64,000 nt of DNA from Botryosphaeria dothidea (taxonomy: Eukaryota > Ascomycota > Dothideomycetes > Botryosphaeriales > Botryosphaeriaceae), in assembly GCA_011503125.2 (NCBI GenBank), contig WWBZ02000040.1:2108001-2172000 (forward strand), in the 5' to 3' direction. Made by a program: the position numbers and the translations under genes. Below the pieces are notes generated by a model that did no database searches, was not told the origin of the DNA, and saw only the letters and a program-made list of their open reading frames with translations. Positions 47,552 to 59,637 of this stretch are shown piece by piece; the stretch's first letter is position 1, and the number at the start of each line of letters is the position of its first letter.

Positions 47552-49802
47552 TCAGCCTTTCCTCTTCCCGAACAAATCGCCCTTGATGTTCGCCCATAGC
47601 TCCCCAAAGAACCCAGCCGTCTCCACAATTGGCAGCACGCACGAAATGGCGGTGCTCACAAACACCCAGATGAAGCTGATAACGACCCATGCGGTGAAGA
47701 AGGGCTTCGAGAACTCGTACTCGGCGAAGAACATGGGCATGGGCACCAGGAAGTCCATGACGAAGGTCAAGACGAACGACGCCACGCACGCCATCTTGAA
47801 CGCGCTGCGCAGCGTGTTGGGGTCGTCCATCGGCGCGGGCGCCTCGCCGATGCGGACGTCCATCTCTCCCATGTCCGAGTCCACCGGCGGCTGTTTTGCC
47901 TCGATGTCCTTCTCCGCAATACCGTCCGGCACGGCGATCCGCCCGCCCTCCTTCCCGGGCGTCACCGTCGTCGGCGTCACGGTCCCGGACCCCTGATCCG
48001 TCGTCGGCGTGCCCGCCGCGCTCGCGCCGTTGTTGATGCCCCTCGTGCTCTCCCAGTCGAACGGCTCCTGGCTCGGGAACGCCAGGCTGACGGCCACGCT
48101 CACGATCAGGCCCGTCATCACCGCGCCCAGGTTGCCCGCCAGCGTCGGATACTCCAGGCCCGTCGTCTCGATCGACAGCTCGTGGTAGTAGTGCTTCGCC
48201 GTCACCAGCCACGCCAGCAGCCCCACGCCCAGCCCTGCCAACGCGCCGCTGACGGCGCCCGCGCGCGTCTGCCCGCGCCAGGTGATGGCGAAGGCCGCCG
48301 GGAACACGGCGCCGCCGATGAGCAGGCCCATGACGAGGAAGAGCCACCCGAGATCGATCCCGATGGCGTTCCAGACGCACGCGAAGACGGCCATGGTCAC
48401 GCCGAAGACGCAGATCATGACGTGCGAGACGAAGATCAGCTGGGCGGGCGTCGCGCGCGGCCGCACGTACGTCTTGTACACGTCGAAGGTCAGGATGGAC
48501 GAGACGGCGATCAGCTCGGCCGACGCGCACGACGTCACGGCCATGAAGAGCACGATTAGCAGCGCGACGGCGCCGCTCCTGCCGAGGAGGGTCGACGCGC
48601 TGAAGGCGGCGGCCAGGCCGGCCGAGATCTGGGACTCGCTGGGCGCGTTGGGGTAGGTGGGGAAGCGCGGGTTGTTGGTCAGGGCGACGGCGGCCAGGCC
48701 GAGCGTCGTCGAGAAGCCGAAGGGGATGGCGAACCAGGCGAGGCCGCCGAGGATGTAGGCGCGCACGGCGGTTGAGGGCCGCGAGGCGATGGCGCGTTGC
48801 CAGTAGGCTTGGTCGAGGAAGACGGTGCCGGAGCCGCTGCAGAGTTGGATGACGCCTGGGGAGGAGGGTTAGGGGTTGAGAATATGTGGGTGAGGAGCTT
48901 GGGAATTGCCTTACCGAAGACGAGTGCGAAGTTTGATTTCAGGGTGAGGTAGCTCCCGTTCTTGTTGCCATCAACGGGGCGCTGAATTGCCGCCTCCTTG
49001 AGTAGGTCATACATCTGGGAAGGAGATCCGATGAGGTCGCTGGTGGCGTAGGCGTGGAACATGAAGTAGAGGATGATAATCATCAAGATCAAGGTGTGGG
49101 AGTAATCACCTGTATCGAACAATCAGAACAATGCTGAGGCTTGCAGTGCCACCCAACTTACACAGGAAAGTGGCTCTCAGTCCTCCGAGAACAACATAGG
49201 CGCAGACACCCATCGGGATCAGGAAAATGGCGGCATAGACGTTCATTCCCGTCAGACTGGTTACAACAGCACTGCCTCCAAGCAGCAGCTGGCTGCCGAC
49301 CAGAATGTTGGTAACCAGCGCGAAGAAGACAAATATGACGTGCGCGAGCCTTCCATATCGAGTGTAGATGATTTCCAAAAACGTGTGGCAACGCGGAGCA
49401 TTTTGCTTCACTGTTGTTGACTCGTCAGAACCCGCTCCATTCCATCCGCTATTTCTTTTACTTGCCTTTACACGCCAGAATGGAGAACATGAGAATTTGC
49501 ACCGTGGCGCCTGCCGCATACCAAAACGGACCCGCAACACCATATGTGTAGGCCACGGTGCTGCTCTGCAGCAGTGTTGCAGCCCAAGTCCATGCCGAGA
49601 CAATGCCGCTTGCGATCAAACCGGGCTTCACACTTCGCGACGCCGTGTTGAATTCCTCACTCTGCTTCGTCGAAAACCTCGTGTAGCGATTCTGGAGGTA
49701 AGAGATGCCCATCATGACGAAGGCGAAAAAGAAGCCGACGCCGATGACAACGCCATATCCGGCGCCCTGGGGCAGGGTCGTAGCCGCTGACGTAGAAGAC
49801 AT
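47552..49802 (-). CDS. DUR3: DUR3-type urea/polyamine transporter (sodium:solute symporter family)
   Basis: Four exons (49802-49466, 49410-49162, 49109-48915, 48855-47552) give 694 residues with about 14-15 membrane segments. Typical DUR3 sequences include SAWTWAATLLQSSTVAYTYGVAGPFWYA, HTFLEIIYTRYG (split in two here) and QAYWQRAIASRP. The protein would import urea, probably with protons, across the plasma membrane under nitrogen limitation. A long hydrophilic loop (TTDQGSGTVTPTT to PAPMDDPN) separates the last two or three helices. Intron 1 has a GC-AG boundary (G|GCAAGT). Five HGATAR motifs lie within 480 bp upstream. Confidence 0.9.
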
Positions 49803-50431
49803 GGCGACGGAGAATTGGGAGGATCTGAAACAGGCGCAGAGCGCATTGGGGAAGACGGGGAATTTATCAAGAGCGGTAGAGCGGAGACAGAAATAGAGAG
49901 AGGTTGTGAGAGAATGCCATGACTATCACTGACAGGCACACGCGCTATTCCTATCTCCCCCGACATCTGAACCACCGGTAATTTCTGCCGTGCGGGTCAG
50001 AAATGCAAAGCGCAGGCATGCACCGGGCGTGCAGGGCGGCAGTGAGAAGAAAGAAGCATGGCATCATTCAATCCGATAGGAAAGGGATCAGCCCAGGCCG
50101 AGGGCCAGAACTCTGATAAGAGAGCGTGTGAGATGATGGCACATTTTCCCGCGGGGTACCAGGGTCGACGACGGCCAAAGGTGTGTCATTCTCGTCAGAC
50201 CCCTGTGCGGAGAGTGCGGATCGCTGCCGCGACGGGCGAATGCGCCGGCCGTGGCAGCTTTTATCTCCACGGCCTGGCAGAGATAAGCATCCGCCATCGG
50301 GCCTTTGTCGACCTGACCAACTTCTCTTACGACGTCGTTGCACTGCGATCGTTGTTGATACTGGCGCGCATCCTGAATCTGAATTGCTGTCTTGTCGCGT
50401 CGTGTGAGTTCTCCGCAACCGGCTCAATCCC
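49803..50431. promoter_or_regulatory. DUR3 promoter region with GATA-factor motif cluster
   Basis: HGATAR motifs occur at 49864-49869 (minus), 50074-50079 (plus), 50114-50119 (plus), 50261-50266 (minus) and 50281-50286 (plus). Such clusters are the binding pattern of AreA/NIT2-type GATA factors that switch on urea uptake when preferred nitrogen is scarce. The sites are seen; the regulation is inferred. Confidence 0.55.
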
Positions 50432-51283
50432 TCACACAATCGTGACCGTCATTTCAGAAGCCACCCGGAGCCACTCAGGCTCCATCCAGAGTTTGAAAGC
50501 AACCCGCTCAAAAGCCCCGGCTACTTTGGGAGATCGACCCAGGACGAGACCGACAGGTCGCCCGCGCTTATCAGCATGAAGTAAGACGATGTACAGCGTT
50601 GCGGCATCGTCTGTTCGGCCTCTTGCTGAAGCTCCACGACAAGGCGTCGCCTCGGTCTCCCCCGTTGCGAGCAAGCCCCCACCTGGAGATACCTCGATGT
50701 CTGTGGTGAAATGTGTCGAGACGTCGATTTCGGGATGACAAGCTTTCACGTACGATGTATCTTTTCTTGGGGTGTCTTGGTCCAGGTTTGCAACCATCAC
50801 CTCTAGTACCAGGCTGCGGAGAGTGATGTAAGCATCACTGGCTTCTCCGATTTCGTTGGAGCCTTTCAAGGCGACATTTGCATCAACGACAGACGCATAT
50901 GTACGGGTATACGGCTTGCTTGAGAGGTAATGCACTTCTATACCTGCAGGAAGTCATGCTCAGGACCACGAAGGAGCAACATATCCGCAAGGGAGTCGTT
51001 GGAACTCCGGGCCACCCGGCATGGTACCCCAACATAGGTCCAGAAGTAGGGACTCGCGCCAGAGGCCAGCGAGATAGCCATCTCCACTTTCGGTCGCACA
51101 GGTCCTCGTTACCCCAGACAAGGCTGGAAGTCTGTCAGACGGGTAGCTCAACAGTCTCCGGGAGCAGGCTTTGACGTATTTCTGCCACTTGGTATTCAGT
51201 GCAAATGTCGTCTCATGCGTGTGTGTCGCAAGGACGTTCCGAGGCGCGGAAATGCAAAGTTGGTTCGACATGTTGCCAACCAC
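50432..51283 (-). pseudogene. HET-domain (heterokaryon incompatibility) protein remnant
   Basis: The frame carries the C-terminal half of a HET-type protein: WQKYVKACSRRLLSYPSD, RLPALSG, YLAGLWRESLLLDLCW, GYVAPSWS, then DANVALKGSNEIGEASDAY, and the closing block LYIVLLHADKRGRPVGLVL. Two TGA stops (50960-50962 and 50954-50956) fall where the family has the WSWAS motif. The N-terminal HET core is absent upstream, where the sequence has no resemblance. HET proteins trigger cell death on contact with non-self alleles; this copy cannot be functional. It lies directly upstream of DUR3 in the same orientation. Confidence 0.65.
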
Positions 51284-51882
51284 CGGCAGAAGATGGTCGA
51301 TGTTTGAGCGGTCATGCGATGGATGCGAAGAGCTGCGGTTGCTTCAGCCTGCCGCTTATTGAGGCTGCATTGTTCAGCAAGCGAGCCAGTGGCTGTTGAG
51401 GTAGATGCCCCTGTGTTGCAGGTCTCGGGATTCCTATTTGGGGGCTAAAAAGTGTATCGGGCCAGAGAATACAGAAGGATGCTGCTAGCTGGCATGCAAA
51501 AGCGTACATTGATTTCAAGAATAGCATGATGAGTATCGAGCACCACCTACCACATTTTCTGCATAATTTCACTAAAGAAGTCTTGAACGAGATCCAGTTA
51601 GCAGCTGTTCTTTGAATATGGAAGGATACCATCTACTTAATGAACTTGCCGACCCCAACCCCTCTCCCACCCCAACGCCACCGATGCACCATGACCATAG
51701 GAAAGTATCCCGAGAGCCCCACTATGCCAGTTGATTCGATAGTCTTTTCTTTTTGTTCCAAAAGTTTCCACCGAGACTCCCATTTGCACGAACCCTTCCA
51801 CCCAATCCATTCCCCCCCCCGGGAACCGATACCAAAATTCCTCACAAATACCACCTTCCAGAGTATAGAAAAGCCTCCACAT
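51284..51882. other. Intergenic region between HET remnant and F-box gene
   Basis: About 600 bp where the truncated head of the HET gene would be expected but is not found. The part 51640-51880 is the 3' flank of the F-box gene. No transposon ends are visible. Confidence 0.45.
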
Positions 51883-53774
51883 CTAATCATCCGGATACTC
51901 ATCCTTGATGTTACTCACAAATCTCGCCTCGCGCGAGTCCCAGCGCCTGAAGTAGCGTCCGGCTAGCTTGTTCAGCAGGAAATCCGGCGGCGCGTCAGTC
52001 GTGGTATGGATATTCTCTTCTGCTACGTATCTCGAGCTGGAGTCTTCGCACCTGTGGAAAGGTCAGCCAAATCGCATTCTCTAAATGAAGGGGCGATTAA
52101 AATGAGGAGGAAAACTCACAGAACATTGTAGAAAGCCTGATTTCTCCCATTCGGCAGGCCATCAATATTCATCGCATGCATCCAGTCATCGCCCGCATTG
52201 CAGTACGGATCCCATCCCACAATGACTCCGTAATAGGAATACCGCTTATGCTTGAAGCACTCCCCGACGCGGTACTTCACATTCTTGGTGTGATCGCCGC
52301 GCCGCTTCAGCGCCTTCTTGTTGCGGTCCGCCGTGTGCTCGCGCTGGATGATGTACAGGAAATCCCCTTCCTCGGGCAGGTCGCGGAACAGCGACGCCAT
52401 GTACCGCTCGACGAGCCAGATCTCCCAGGGATAAAACTCCAGGCACTGCTGGACGACCTTGCTAATGAGGATGCGGCGCCGGTGTAGCGCGATGCCGCCC
52501 GCCTCCTCGCCGCCACGGACGGCGTCGCCGCGTTCGAGGTAGAGCCATGCCCACAATGCGGCGTGAAGGGCGCTGTGGAGGTTGACATGGGTGTGGGTGA
52601 ATTGAATTCCTATTGTTGAGGCCGCCGGGTCCGCGAGCCCGTTTCCGCTTTCGACGGCGCGGCGGATGTTGCGTGCTGTTCGGATGACCATTTCGATGGG
52701 GTTGGCAGCCTCGAGGTACGTAGCAAAGCTCGCTGCCGATGCTCCCATAGTCCGCAATTGGCCTTCGAGATCTAGTCGTGATACTTCTTGGGATGAGCGA
52801 AAAGGATCGAGGTACATGGTATCAGGCGTTTCGAGATCTGGGGCGGGTGCGCCGTCCAATGTCATTTCAGGAGGCGCCTGTACGATGGAGTAGATATGAT
52901 AGGGATATCCGCACGGATTGGCCTCAACACCAAGCCGCTCGGCAACCGAGCAGAAAATCACGTTCGTGATGAGAGGAAGCGCCTCATGGCTCTTCTCCGA
53001 CAGGACCAGGCCAATGAAGTTCTGCGCAATCTGCCCGTAGCGCTCACTCGACACCCCCTGATATCCGGCCCTTCGCAGAAAATCCACCAGCAGGATCACC
53101 TTCCTCCTCGTCGAGAAGCGCGCCCAATCCGGGTGCGCCGCCTTGAACTGCTCCGCCAACTCGTCCAGCTGCTGGCCTATCGTGTCCAGGTCTCCCAGCC
53201 CCTCGTCGCTGTCCAAAACGAACATGTCATACGCGCCTAACGCGCGCTCAAGCGACCGCGACTCCCCCTTGCGTAGCTTGGACCACTCCTCCATGGCAAT
53301 GCTGCGGTGTATGGTGGTCAGGATCGCGCTGCTCCAGAACCGCCGCGCCAGGACATCCTCGCTCTCCTCGCTCGAATTCTTGTGCTTCAGCAACACCGAC
53401 TTGACATCGTAACCCCGCTCCGCTATCCACTCGATATGGTTCGCGCGGTTCTGCTGGGTCGCGATTATCAAGTTCATGCGCCGGTCGACCTCATTGTCCA
53501 GCTTCTTCCGGTCGAGAAACATGCGTCTCCACGGTACATCGGCGATGGGTTGGCGTAGCTTGGAGGGCAAGCAGTGCTTCGGGTTCCAGAAACGGAAGTA
53601 GACGCGGCAAAGATGGCGCCATAGCAGCGGTTCTTGAGCGAGCGAGTGTAGACGTCTGGTGGAGAGCTGGATCGCATTGAGGTCGTAGGGGTCGAGGTAG
53701 GAGAGGATGTGCGTCAGGATCTCGTCTGGCAGAGCCAGCAAGAATGACGACTGGGGCGGCATGGTTGTTCTCAT
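51883..53774 (-). CDS. F-box protein with SirB1-like and YccV-like domains (FBXO21-type)
   Basis: Two exons (53774-52120 and 52051-51883) give 607 residues. An F-box lies at about residues 10-55 (LLALPDEILTHILSYLDPYDLNAIQLSTRRLHSLA region). The middle (about 200-330) resembles the SirB1/transglutaminase-like domain: RRKVILLVDFLR, GYQGVSSERYGQIAQNF, NVIFCSVAERLGVEANPCGYPYH. The C-terminal part (about 480-590, KYRVGECFKHKRYSYYGVIVGWDP to SSRYVAEENI) is a YccV/hemimethylated-DNA-binding-like domain. The same order is found in animal FBXO21, a substrate adaptor of an SCF ubiquitin ligase. The final exon, needed for the YccV end, adds 56 residues. Confidence 0.88.
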
Positions 53775-54332
53775 GCGCTGGGCGTTCGTCGTTCAGCGCG
53801 AAGTTGTTTAGTGCAGGGCAGTTGCAGGCGCATTAGGAAAAGCGAAGCCATCGCCCCCGCGATGCGAGGACTATGACGATATCGGCGACCAGGGCAAGAA
53901 TTACCGAGGATCCTCGGAACCCAGCATTTCCCGCAGATCACGTGATGACGTGTTATTCCCGTCCCTCCAAGAAACTGGTATCTACAAATATGTTCTGGAG
54001 AAGCCTTGATTTACTTCTTCGACTATTTACAGAGCGCCAGGCTTTCAAGTTCTAGTTCTTGTGTTTTCGTTCGTTTTTCCATTTCCCCATAGCATTGTCC
54101 GCAACCAAAAAAGTGTTACCAGAATATTTCCATCGCGCCGTTTTGTTCCCGTACAATCATGAAAAGTGATCCTGCGGTCCTTTGGTCCCTCGTAGCAGCA
54201 GAAGTAACTCCGCCAGCCCCGAGCAAAGCGACACAGTAGCAAAGGCGTAGAATATACACAGTGACGGAGTGACCTTGCTCCCTCGGCCAGCGCCTCGTAA
54301 CGCAAAGTTTCGCTTATCATACCGTTCATACC
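53775..54332. promoter_or_regulatory. F-box gene promoter and EXO1 3' flank
   Basis: Both neighbours are on the minus strand, so this 558-bp interval holds the EXO1 3' end and the upstream region of the F-box gene. No distinct element is seen. Confidence 0.4.
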
Positions 54333-56587
54333 TTACCTCACGCCAAACCTGAAGCGGTCCAGATTAAGCTTTTGTCTCGTAGACTTAATGCGGTCCTCCG
54401 CATCTGAAAGCGCCGATTCACTACCACTGTCGGGTACGATATCGACGTCCTCGCTGCCCTTTGTCAAGCCAAAAATTCCCTCAACAGAGCCTTGCTTGGA
54501 AGCCTTGGGCGTTGGATCGTCCACGGGATTGGGTTGGCTGCTTCCAGGAACGATGATCTGAGCATCATGAGCAACCCAATCAGCGTCGCTGAAGACATCC
54601 GTTTCTTTGTTGCCAGTGACTTTGGGTGTCTCTGGTCGTGAAGATGACGGGTCTTTGGAATGCTTTGGAGCTTTGGACCTCGATCCCGAAGACTCAGAAG
54701 TCTTCTGACAGTAGGAGAACTCTTCCGTACCAGAGGCGTCCTTTGCTCCGGACTTGTGTTCAAACTTCTTGGTCAGATCTTTGAATCCGTCTAGCTCCTC
54801 AGCGCCAGGGACAGATGTCTGGCTGTCATCCGGCAGACTTTGGCTGTCATAAGAAGTTGCTGGGGTTGAAGGCATGGTGCTCTGGGAATCCTGCCTGGTC
54901 GATGCAGAAGTGCTCCGCTTGAGCGTACAGGGCTTGTTGGTGGGCTGCGAACTCTTGCTCTCTGCTACACTCTGGCTAGGGTCAGGTAGCTCCTTCATGG
55001 CCTCCTCTATAGAGTCATCTGACCAAAGATCAAAATCTTGGATGGATGCCTTCTTCGACTTTGAGCCGCGGTTGGACGGACTAGGCTCAGCTGCTGATGC
55101 GAAGAAACGACTCGTCCCACTCTCGACTCGCAGTGTTCCACCAGCATCAGACACGACCATTGAATCGGAGCAAAGCCTCTGGCGCTTTGCCGGACGAGAA
55201 GCCGAAGAGCGAGTGGCAGACCAGGGGTCCGAAGCAATCCTACGAGTACCTTGAGCAGGAACCGACAAAGGAATGGCCGTTGGGCGTGGCAGTTGGGCAG
55301 GGACAGGAGAGGCGCTCCAGCCGCCACGATTTTCCTGCAAGGCCTGCTGTTGACTTGGAGATGGAGTGAACAAGTTTGGATCAAGCTCCGCGAGCGGAAT
55401 GCGTTTCGGCTTGAAGAACGAATCGATAGATTTACTCTTCTTTAGATCCGGCGTTTGCGCAATTGCAACCTTTCGAGAAATTGGTGCCGGAAGCTTGATT
55501 GGGCGGAAAGTCTGCGGCAGCTCAATAGGTCTCTTGGTGTTGGGGTGTAAATCGCCTCTCGCAATGGCTGTCGCTATCTTGGGCTCGATGTAACGGCCGA
55601 TGTACAAGAGCTTCTCAATCTCAACATCTGAATCTGGGTCGGTGAAGTGAACCAGGCGCTTAGCAGCAGGGCAAAAAACCCATTGATAAAGGAAAGTCAT
55701 CTCCGCTTGGGCATATGCTTCAGGATATCCAGCGGGCATCTTGAACTTCCCATCGAATTGGATTTGACGAAGGATCCTTTCAACGGTCTTGTGCTTGCGC
55801 AGTAGACGATACGCTGTCATGAGGCCCATCTTGCTGATACTTGGAAGATAGTCACAGCCGCTAAGGATGGCCATCTGCCTGAACTGAGCATCTGTCCAGC
55901 CGACGAGGCTGATCTCCTTGCAAGCCGTAAAGTCCGTGCGGTTGATAACGACACATTCGCCAAAGTTGTCGAGTTTGGTGATCAAACACTTGGCACCAAA
56001 CACCAGAAGGTCCGAGTCTTCTGAAATGATTCCCTGGACGATGCCCCTCTTCTCGAGGTAGACCATCTGAGAGTCGGCCTCGTAGGGGGCCACAACGTAG
56101 TCAACATTAAGCAGCTTCAGCTCTTCGATGAGCATGCGCGCCATTTCCGGAGTGACGTCGACAGCTTTCTGCAATTCGAGGTGGGCCTGGGATGTCTTCC
56201 CGAGCTTCAACAACTCCATGCCGAGCCTCTTGCTTTCCTTGCGTTTCGCTGCTCTTTCCTTGTTGGTGACCTCTTTGCCCGGTAGATGATCACCATCAAA
56301 CACCAAGTACGGCTTGATACCGAAATGAATCAACATGCGGACGCGGTGCATACAGTAGTCGATGTGCTTCCTGGTTGGCTTGTCGAGAGCCAAATCAATG
56401 GCACACGCAACCGTGCCTCGATGCAGCCAGCCATAGGCATCGACGGCAATAGTCTTGCCGGCAAACTGCCTGAGGTGGCATTGCTTGTGAATTGACTTAA
56501 GGAGAGGAAGGAGGCCTATCGATGGTTTAGATTTTCAAAGCTGGGGGGAAGGCGTTCTGCGGAAAATCTCGTACCAGAGATACCCAT
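54333..56587 (-). CDS. EXO1: Exonuclease 1 (Rad2/XPG family 5'-3' DNA exonuclease)
   Basis: Two exons: a 13-nt first exon coding MGIS plus one base (56587-56575) and 56515-54333, together 731 residues. The N domain starts MGISGLLPLLKSIH. The nuclease core has FDGDHLPGKE, YVVAPYEADSQMVYLEKRG and IISEDSDLLVFG, with the metal-binding acids, then a helix-hairpin-helix region LSGCDYLPSISKMGL. Exo1 resects DNA ends in recombination and removes the strand in mismatch repair in the nucleus. The C-terminal 350 residues are Ser/Lys-rich and disordered; SKSIDSFFKPK resembles a PCNA-binding PIP box without the leading Gln. The tiny first exon is easily missed. Confidence 0.95.
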
Positions 56588-57050
56588 GGTGAACTCGAGC
56601 GCGCGGCAAAAGCGGACGCGAAGAGTTGCTATATTGGCTACTGGCGGGCGTGGTAGAACATCATGAGATAATCTCAGGATAGGGACAGGTATGGCGAGGT
56701 CGGAGGTTGGCGGAACGCGTGCAGCGACACGGTTGAGGCGAAGGAATGAGGCGGCGTTAGAGATTGGAGGTGTTCGAGATCCTCGACGCGCTTGCTAAAC
56801 AGGAAGACGCGTCCGAACGCATTCGCCACAGCCCCAGCCACAGGTCAGCCCCTGTCACCGCCTTCTATCTTTCCAAAAATTATGCCATCTTCCTCCACCC
56901 TAGCAGCACCTCTGCAATTCGCACCACGTTATACCCAATCTTGCCGCAGACCGCATTTTTCTGACCCGTTCCGAACCGCAACCAACTCTTTCGCAGAGCA
57001 CAGCAATACTCTCCCGAGCACCCTCCAAAACCCCGTCTCCGCCGTCCACA
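56588..57050. promoter_or_regulatory. Divergent promoter region, EXO1/TMA16
   Basis: 463 bp lies between the divergent starts. It is C/T-rich on the TMA16 side. No specific site is claimed. Confidence 0.4.
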
Positions 57051-57661
57051 ATGCCCAAGTCTCTCTCCAAAGTCTCCAAACAAATCTCCAAAAAGCGCGG
57101 CACCAAAGCCTCCGCGCTCCATGAATACAGCCGCGACTCACGCCGCCTGCAGCGCGCCAGCTTGCGCGACGACAAGCTCATCCGCATGGCCTCCACCCGC
57201 GCCAAGCAAAACCAACCTTACCGTACGTCTACCCACATCTTCACAACCACACAACTACCGAACCTATCCACTAACGTCCGATCACAGTCCAGCGCGTCCA
57301 CCACTTCCAACTCCTCGCCCAGTCTCCCGACGAAATCTCTATGTTCGACGCCTCGTCGCTCCAGTCCGCCATCCTCGCCTACATCCACCGCGACGACGAG
57401 GAGCTGGCGGAGCTCAAGAAGTCGCGGCGCGCGGGCCGGCCGCCGGCGACGCGCGAGCAGCTGCTTGAGCAGCGCGTCGCGACCGAGGAGAAGGAGTTCG
57501 AGAGCGGGTTCTACTGCCCGGACATGCTGGATGCGGCGACTGTGGACAAGCTGCGCGGGTGGGACAGCGAGTGGGTGAGCTGCAACGCCATGAAGTTCGT
57601 GCGCGTGACCAAGGCGGGTGAGGTGAAGGAGAGTGTGTGGCCGCCCAAGGGTTTGAGTTGA
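57051..57661 (+). CDS. TMA16: Translation machinery-associated protein 16
   Basis: Two exons (57051-57222, 57288-57661) encode 181 residues. The start MPKSLSKVSKQISKKRGTKA and the following ALHEYSRDSRRLQRASLRDDKL are characteristic of Tma16, a small basic protein that associates with late pre-60S ribosomal particles. The rest is helical, with MFDASSLQSAILAYIHRDDEELAEL and a C-terminal FYCPDMLD...W-region. The intron is 65 bp and splits the codon after QPY. The gene is intact and of normal length. Confidence 0.93.
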
Positions 57662-58105
57662 ACGTGAGGAGAGGATAGGCCAAAGAAGGATGAGCTGGGG
57701 TGAGAATGGGGTGATTTTCAATGCCTGCGAAGCTTATCTTGCTTCCTCAGGCTTGAAGGCGATTATCAGGCCTGAGGAACCGAGTTCAGATCGCCATGCT
57801 ATGGTGATCAGATCATCTTGCACGGAGGCGGAAACAATCTCCTTCGAGTCACCGTCAAATTCCAAAAATGGAAATCATGCGGATCAAGCACAACTCCTCA
57901 AGCACAACCCCTCAGCTTGGGGGACAAAGGTTTGAACAGGAATTTGAATTGTGCTTTTTCCGTAATGTCGGTTTATATACTACATAGCTCGCAAAGTGTA
58001 GCGGCCCGGACGTCTCATCGGACGCCCGAAATTAGGAGAGTGGTGAAGAATTAGAAATGGAATCAACGCGACGCCCATGAAAGCGCTTCATGCCACGATT
58101 CACAC
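57662..58105. other. Convergent intergenic region, TMA16/MAM33
   Basis: 444 bp between two 3' ends with nothing recognisable. Confidence 0.5.
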
Positions 58106-59225
58106 TTAAGCGGAAACAAAGTCCTTGAGGTCTGTCAAAGTATCAGCATCATTTCGGGTCGATCCAGTAGTATTTTTGGGAATAACTTACTCTCAAGCCA
58201 CCTCAGGTATTCCTTCTGCTCCTTGTAGTCAATGTAGTCAGGGATGAACAGGGCCATTCTGGTGTCAATGCCCCTCTCCTCCAGGTACTCCTCCAGCAGA
58301 ATCTGGAGATCCTCATCCAGCTGACCGAACAGAGGGCCGGGGTAGGTGTTCCGCCTAGCCCAGTCCTTCTCAGCGGTCCTAGGCTCAGCCTGCTCGGCAT
58401 CGGGGAAGTAGTGGACGTTGTTGATCTGGAAAGCGCTGTCTTGGGCGACGGCGTCAATCGAGAGGGCGCCCTTCTGACCATCCTTGGTAATTGTGACAAC
58501 AGCGCGGGCAGGAAAGCTGCTCTGCTGCTCGCCCTCGGGGTATTCCTCGTCCTGGAGCTCCTCGCGGTCAGCGGGTGCGACCTTGTCCTCCGGTCCGACC
58601 TTGAAGTTGCCACCGGGAGTGCGACCCTGGTTCACAGAACCCTTGCTGTTGACGCCACCGGACTGAGCATCGATGTCAGCTTCCTCATCGTACATGGCTG
58701 GGTCCTCAATATCTTCATCAGTAATCTGATGATCGTTGATATCGGCGATTGTGAAGGTGACGCGGATGCTAAGAAAACGTTAGTTTATCACGCGCTGCAG
58801 CAAATATGCCCAATGGCGCGTACTTCTCGTTGTTGTACTTGCGGGTCAGAACAACTTCCTCCTGGCCAGCAACATCCTTGACCTCGTAGGGGCTGTTCTC
58901 GAGGTAGTCTTTGATGTTCTCTGAGTAGCTCTCGGGCTCGCCGACGTCGTCCTCCAGGTTCAACTCGTTCTCGAGCTTCACGACGAGTGCGTCTTGGACT
59001 GCTGCGACAGTCAGTACTTTTTGCGCTCACGAAATTATTCAATTGACGCGTACCCTCATATCTGGGGATCGAAGTGTGGAACGCCGATGCGAGTCTGGGG
59101 GCAGATGCGGTTCTCCAAGCTGCTTGCACGGTGGCCGGCTTGAACAGAGCTGGGCGAGCGGCCTTGGTGCTCAAGCGCGCGAAAGAGCGGGGCGCAGAGC
59201 GCGCAATGGATCTGAAAGACAGCAT
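58106..59225 (-). CDS. MAM33: Mitochondrial matrix acidic protein p32/MAM33
   Basis: Four exons (59225-59054, 59001-58824, 58768-58191, 58131-58106) give 317 residues. A basic Ser/Arg/Ala-rich presequence (MLSFRSIARSAPRSFARLST) targets the matrix. The mature part is very acidic, with DDVGEPESY, RVTFTIADIND and a central disordered acidic loop, and ends in the conserved helix block DLQILLEEYLEERGID, then FIPDYIDYKEQKEYLRWLENLKDFV. p32 proteins form doughnut-shaped trimers and support mitochondrial translation and respiration. The last exon adds only eight residues (NLKDFVSA). It is divergent from the citrate carrier gene. Confidence 0.94.
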
Positions 59226-59637
59226 TTTGAATCGCGATATATGCGAAGTAGAGTGCGCACGGGGAAAGTTGACGAAAGCGTGGACGCGGTGATGAAGAAG
59301 ACGGTTGGAGTGGTGCGAGCTACGTGAGAGAGCTTGGAACTTTCTCTGCGGAGGCTGAAGGTTTCGTTGTGATGAAGTCAGCTACTCTTTCCCGAATTTG
59401 TTCCGCTTATCTTATCGCGCCTCGCGTCAGGCAGGAACAGGCATCCATGCGGTAGAGGAGCACAAGCCCGTGGACAGCTCCGCGGCCGGATGAGTCCCCA
59501 CCACCGCGTTCCTCCGACCAACGCTTGCCCTGCGGTGCACCCTATAAACACATATATCGCGTGTGCGCAACCACCGAGCAGCTCTAGAGGCCATTGACAA
59601 TTCAGAAGCCGCCGCCCCGTACCGCATATCCGTCACA
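59226..59637. promoter_or_regulatory. Shared divergent promoter of two mitochondrial genes
   Basis: 412 bp separates MAM33 and CTP1. A TATA-like stretch (CTATAAACACATATAT, about 59541-59556) lies 80-95 bp before the CTP1 ATG. Both products are mitochondrial, so co-regulation is possible. Confidence 0.45.

Noticed and set aside
47529..48530. 333-codon minus-strand frame in the DUR3 region
   Set aside because: Out-of-phase Arg/Gly-rich reading of the DUR3 last exon.
51812..51823. C-run near 51815 as a frameshift in the F-box gene
   Set aside because: It lies downstream of the stop codon at 51883, outside the coding region.
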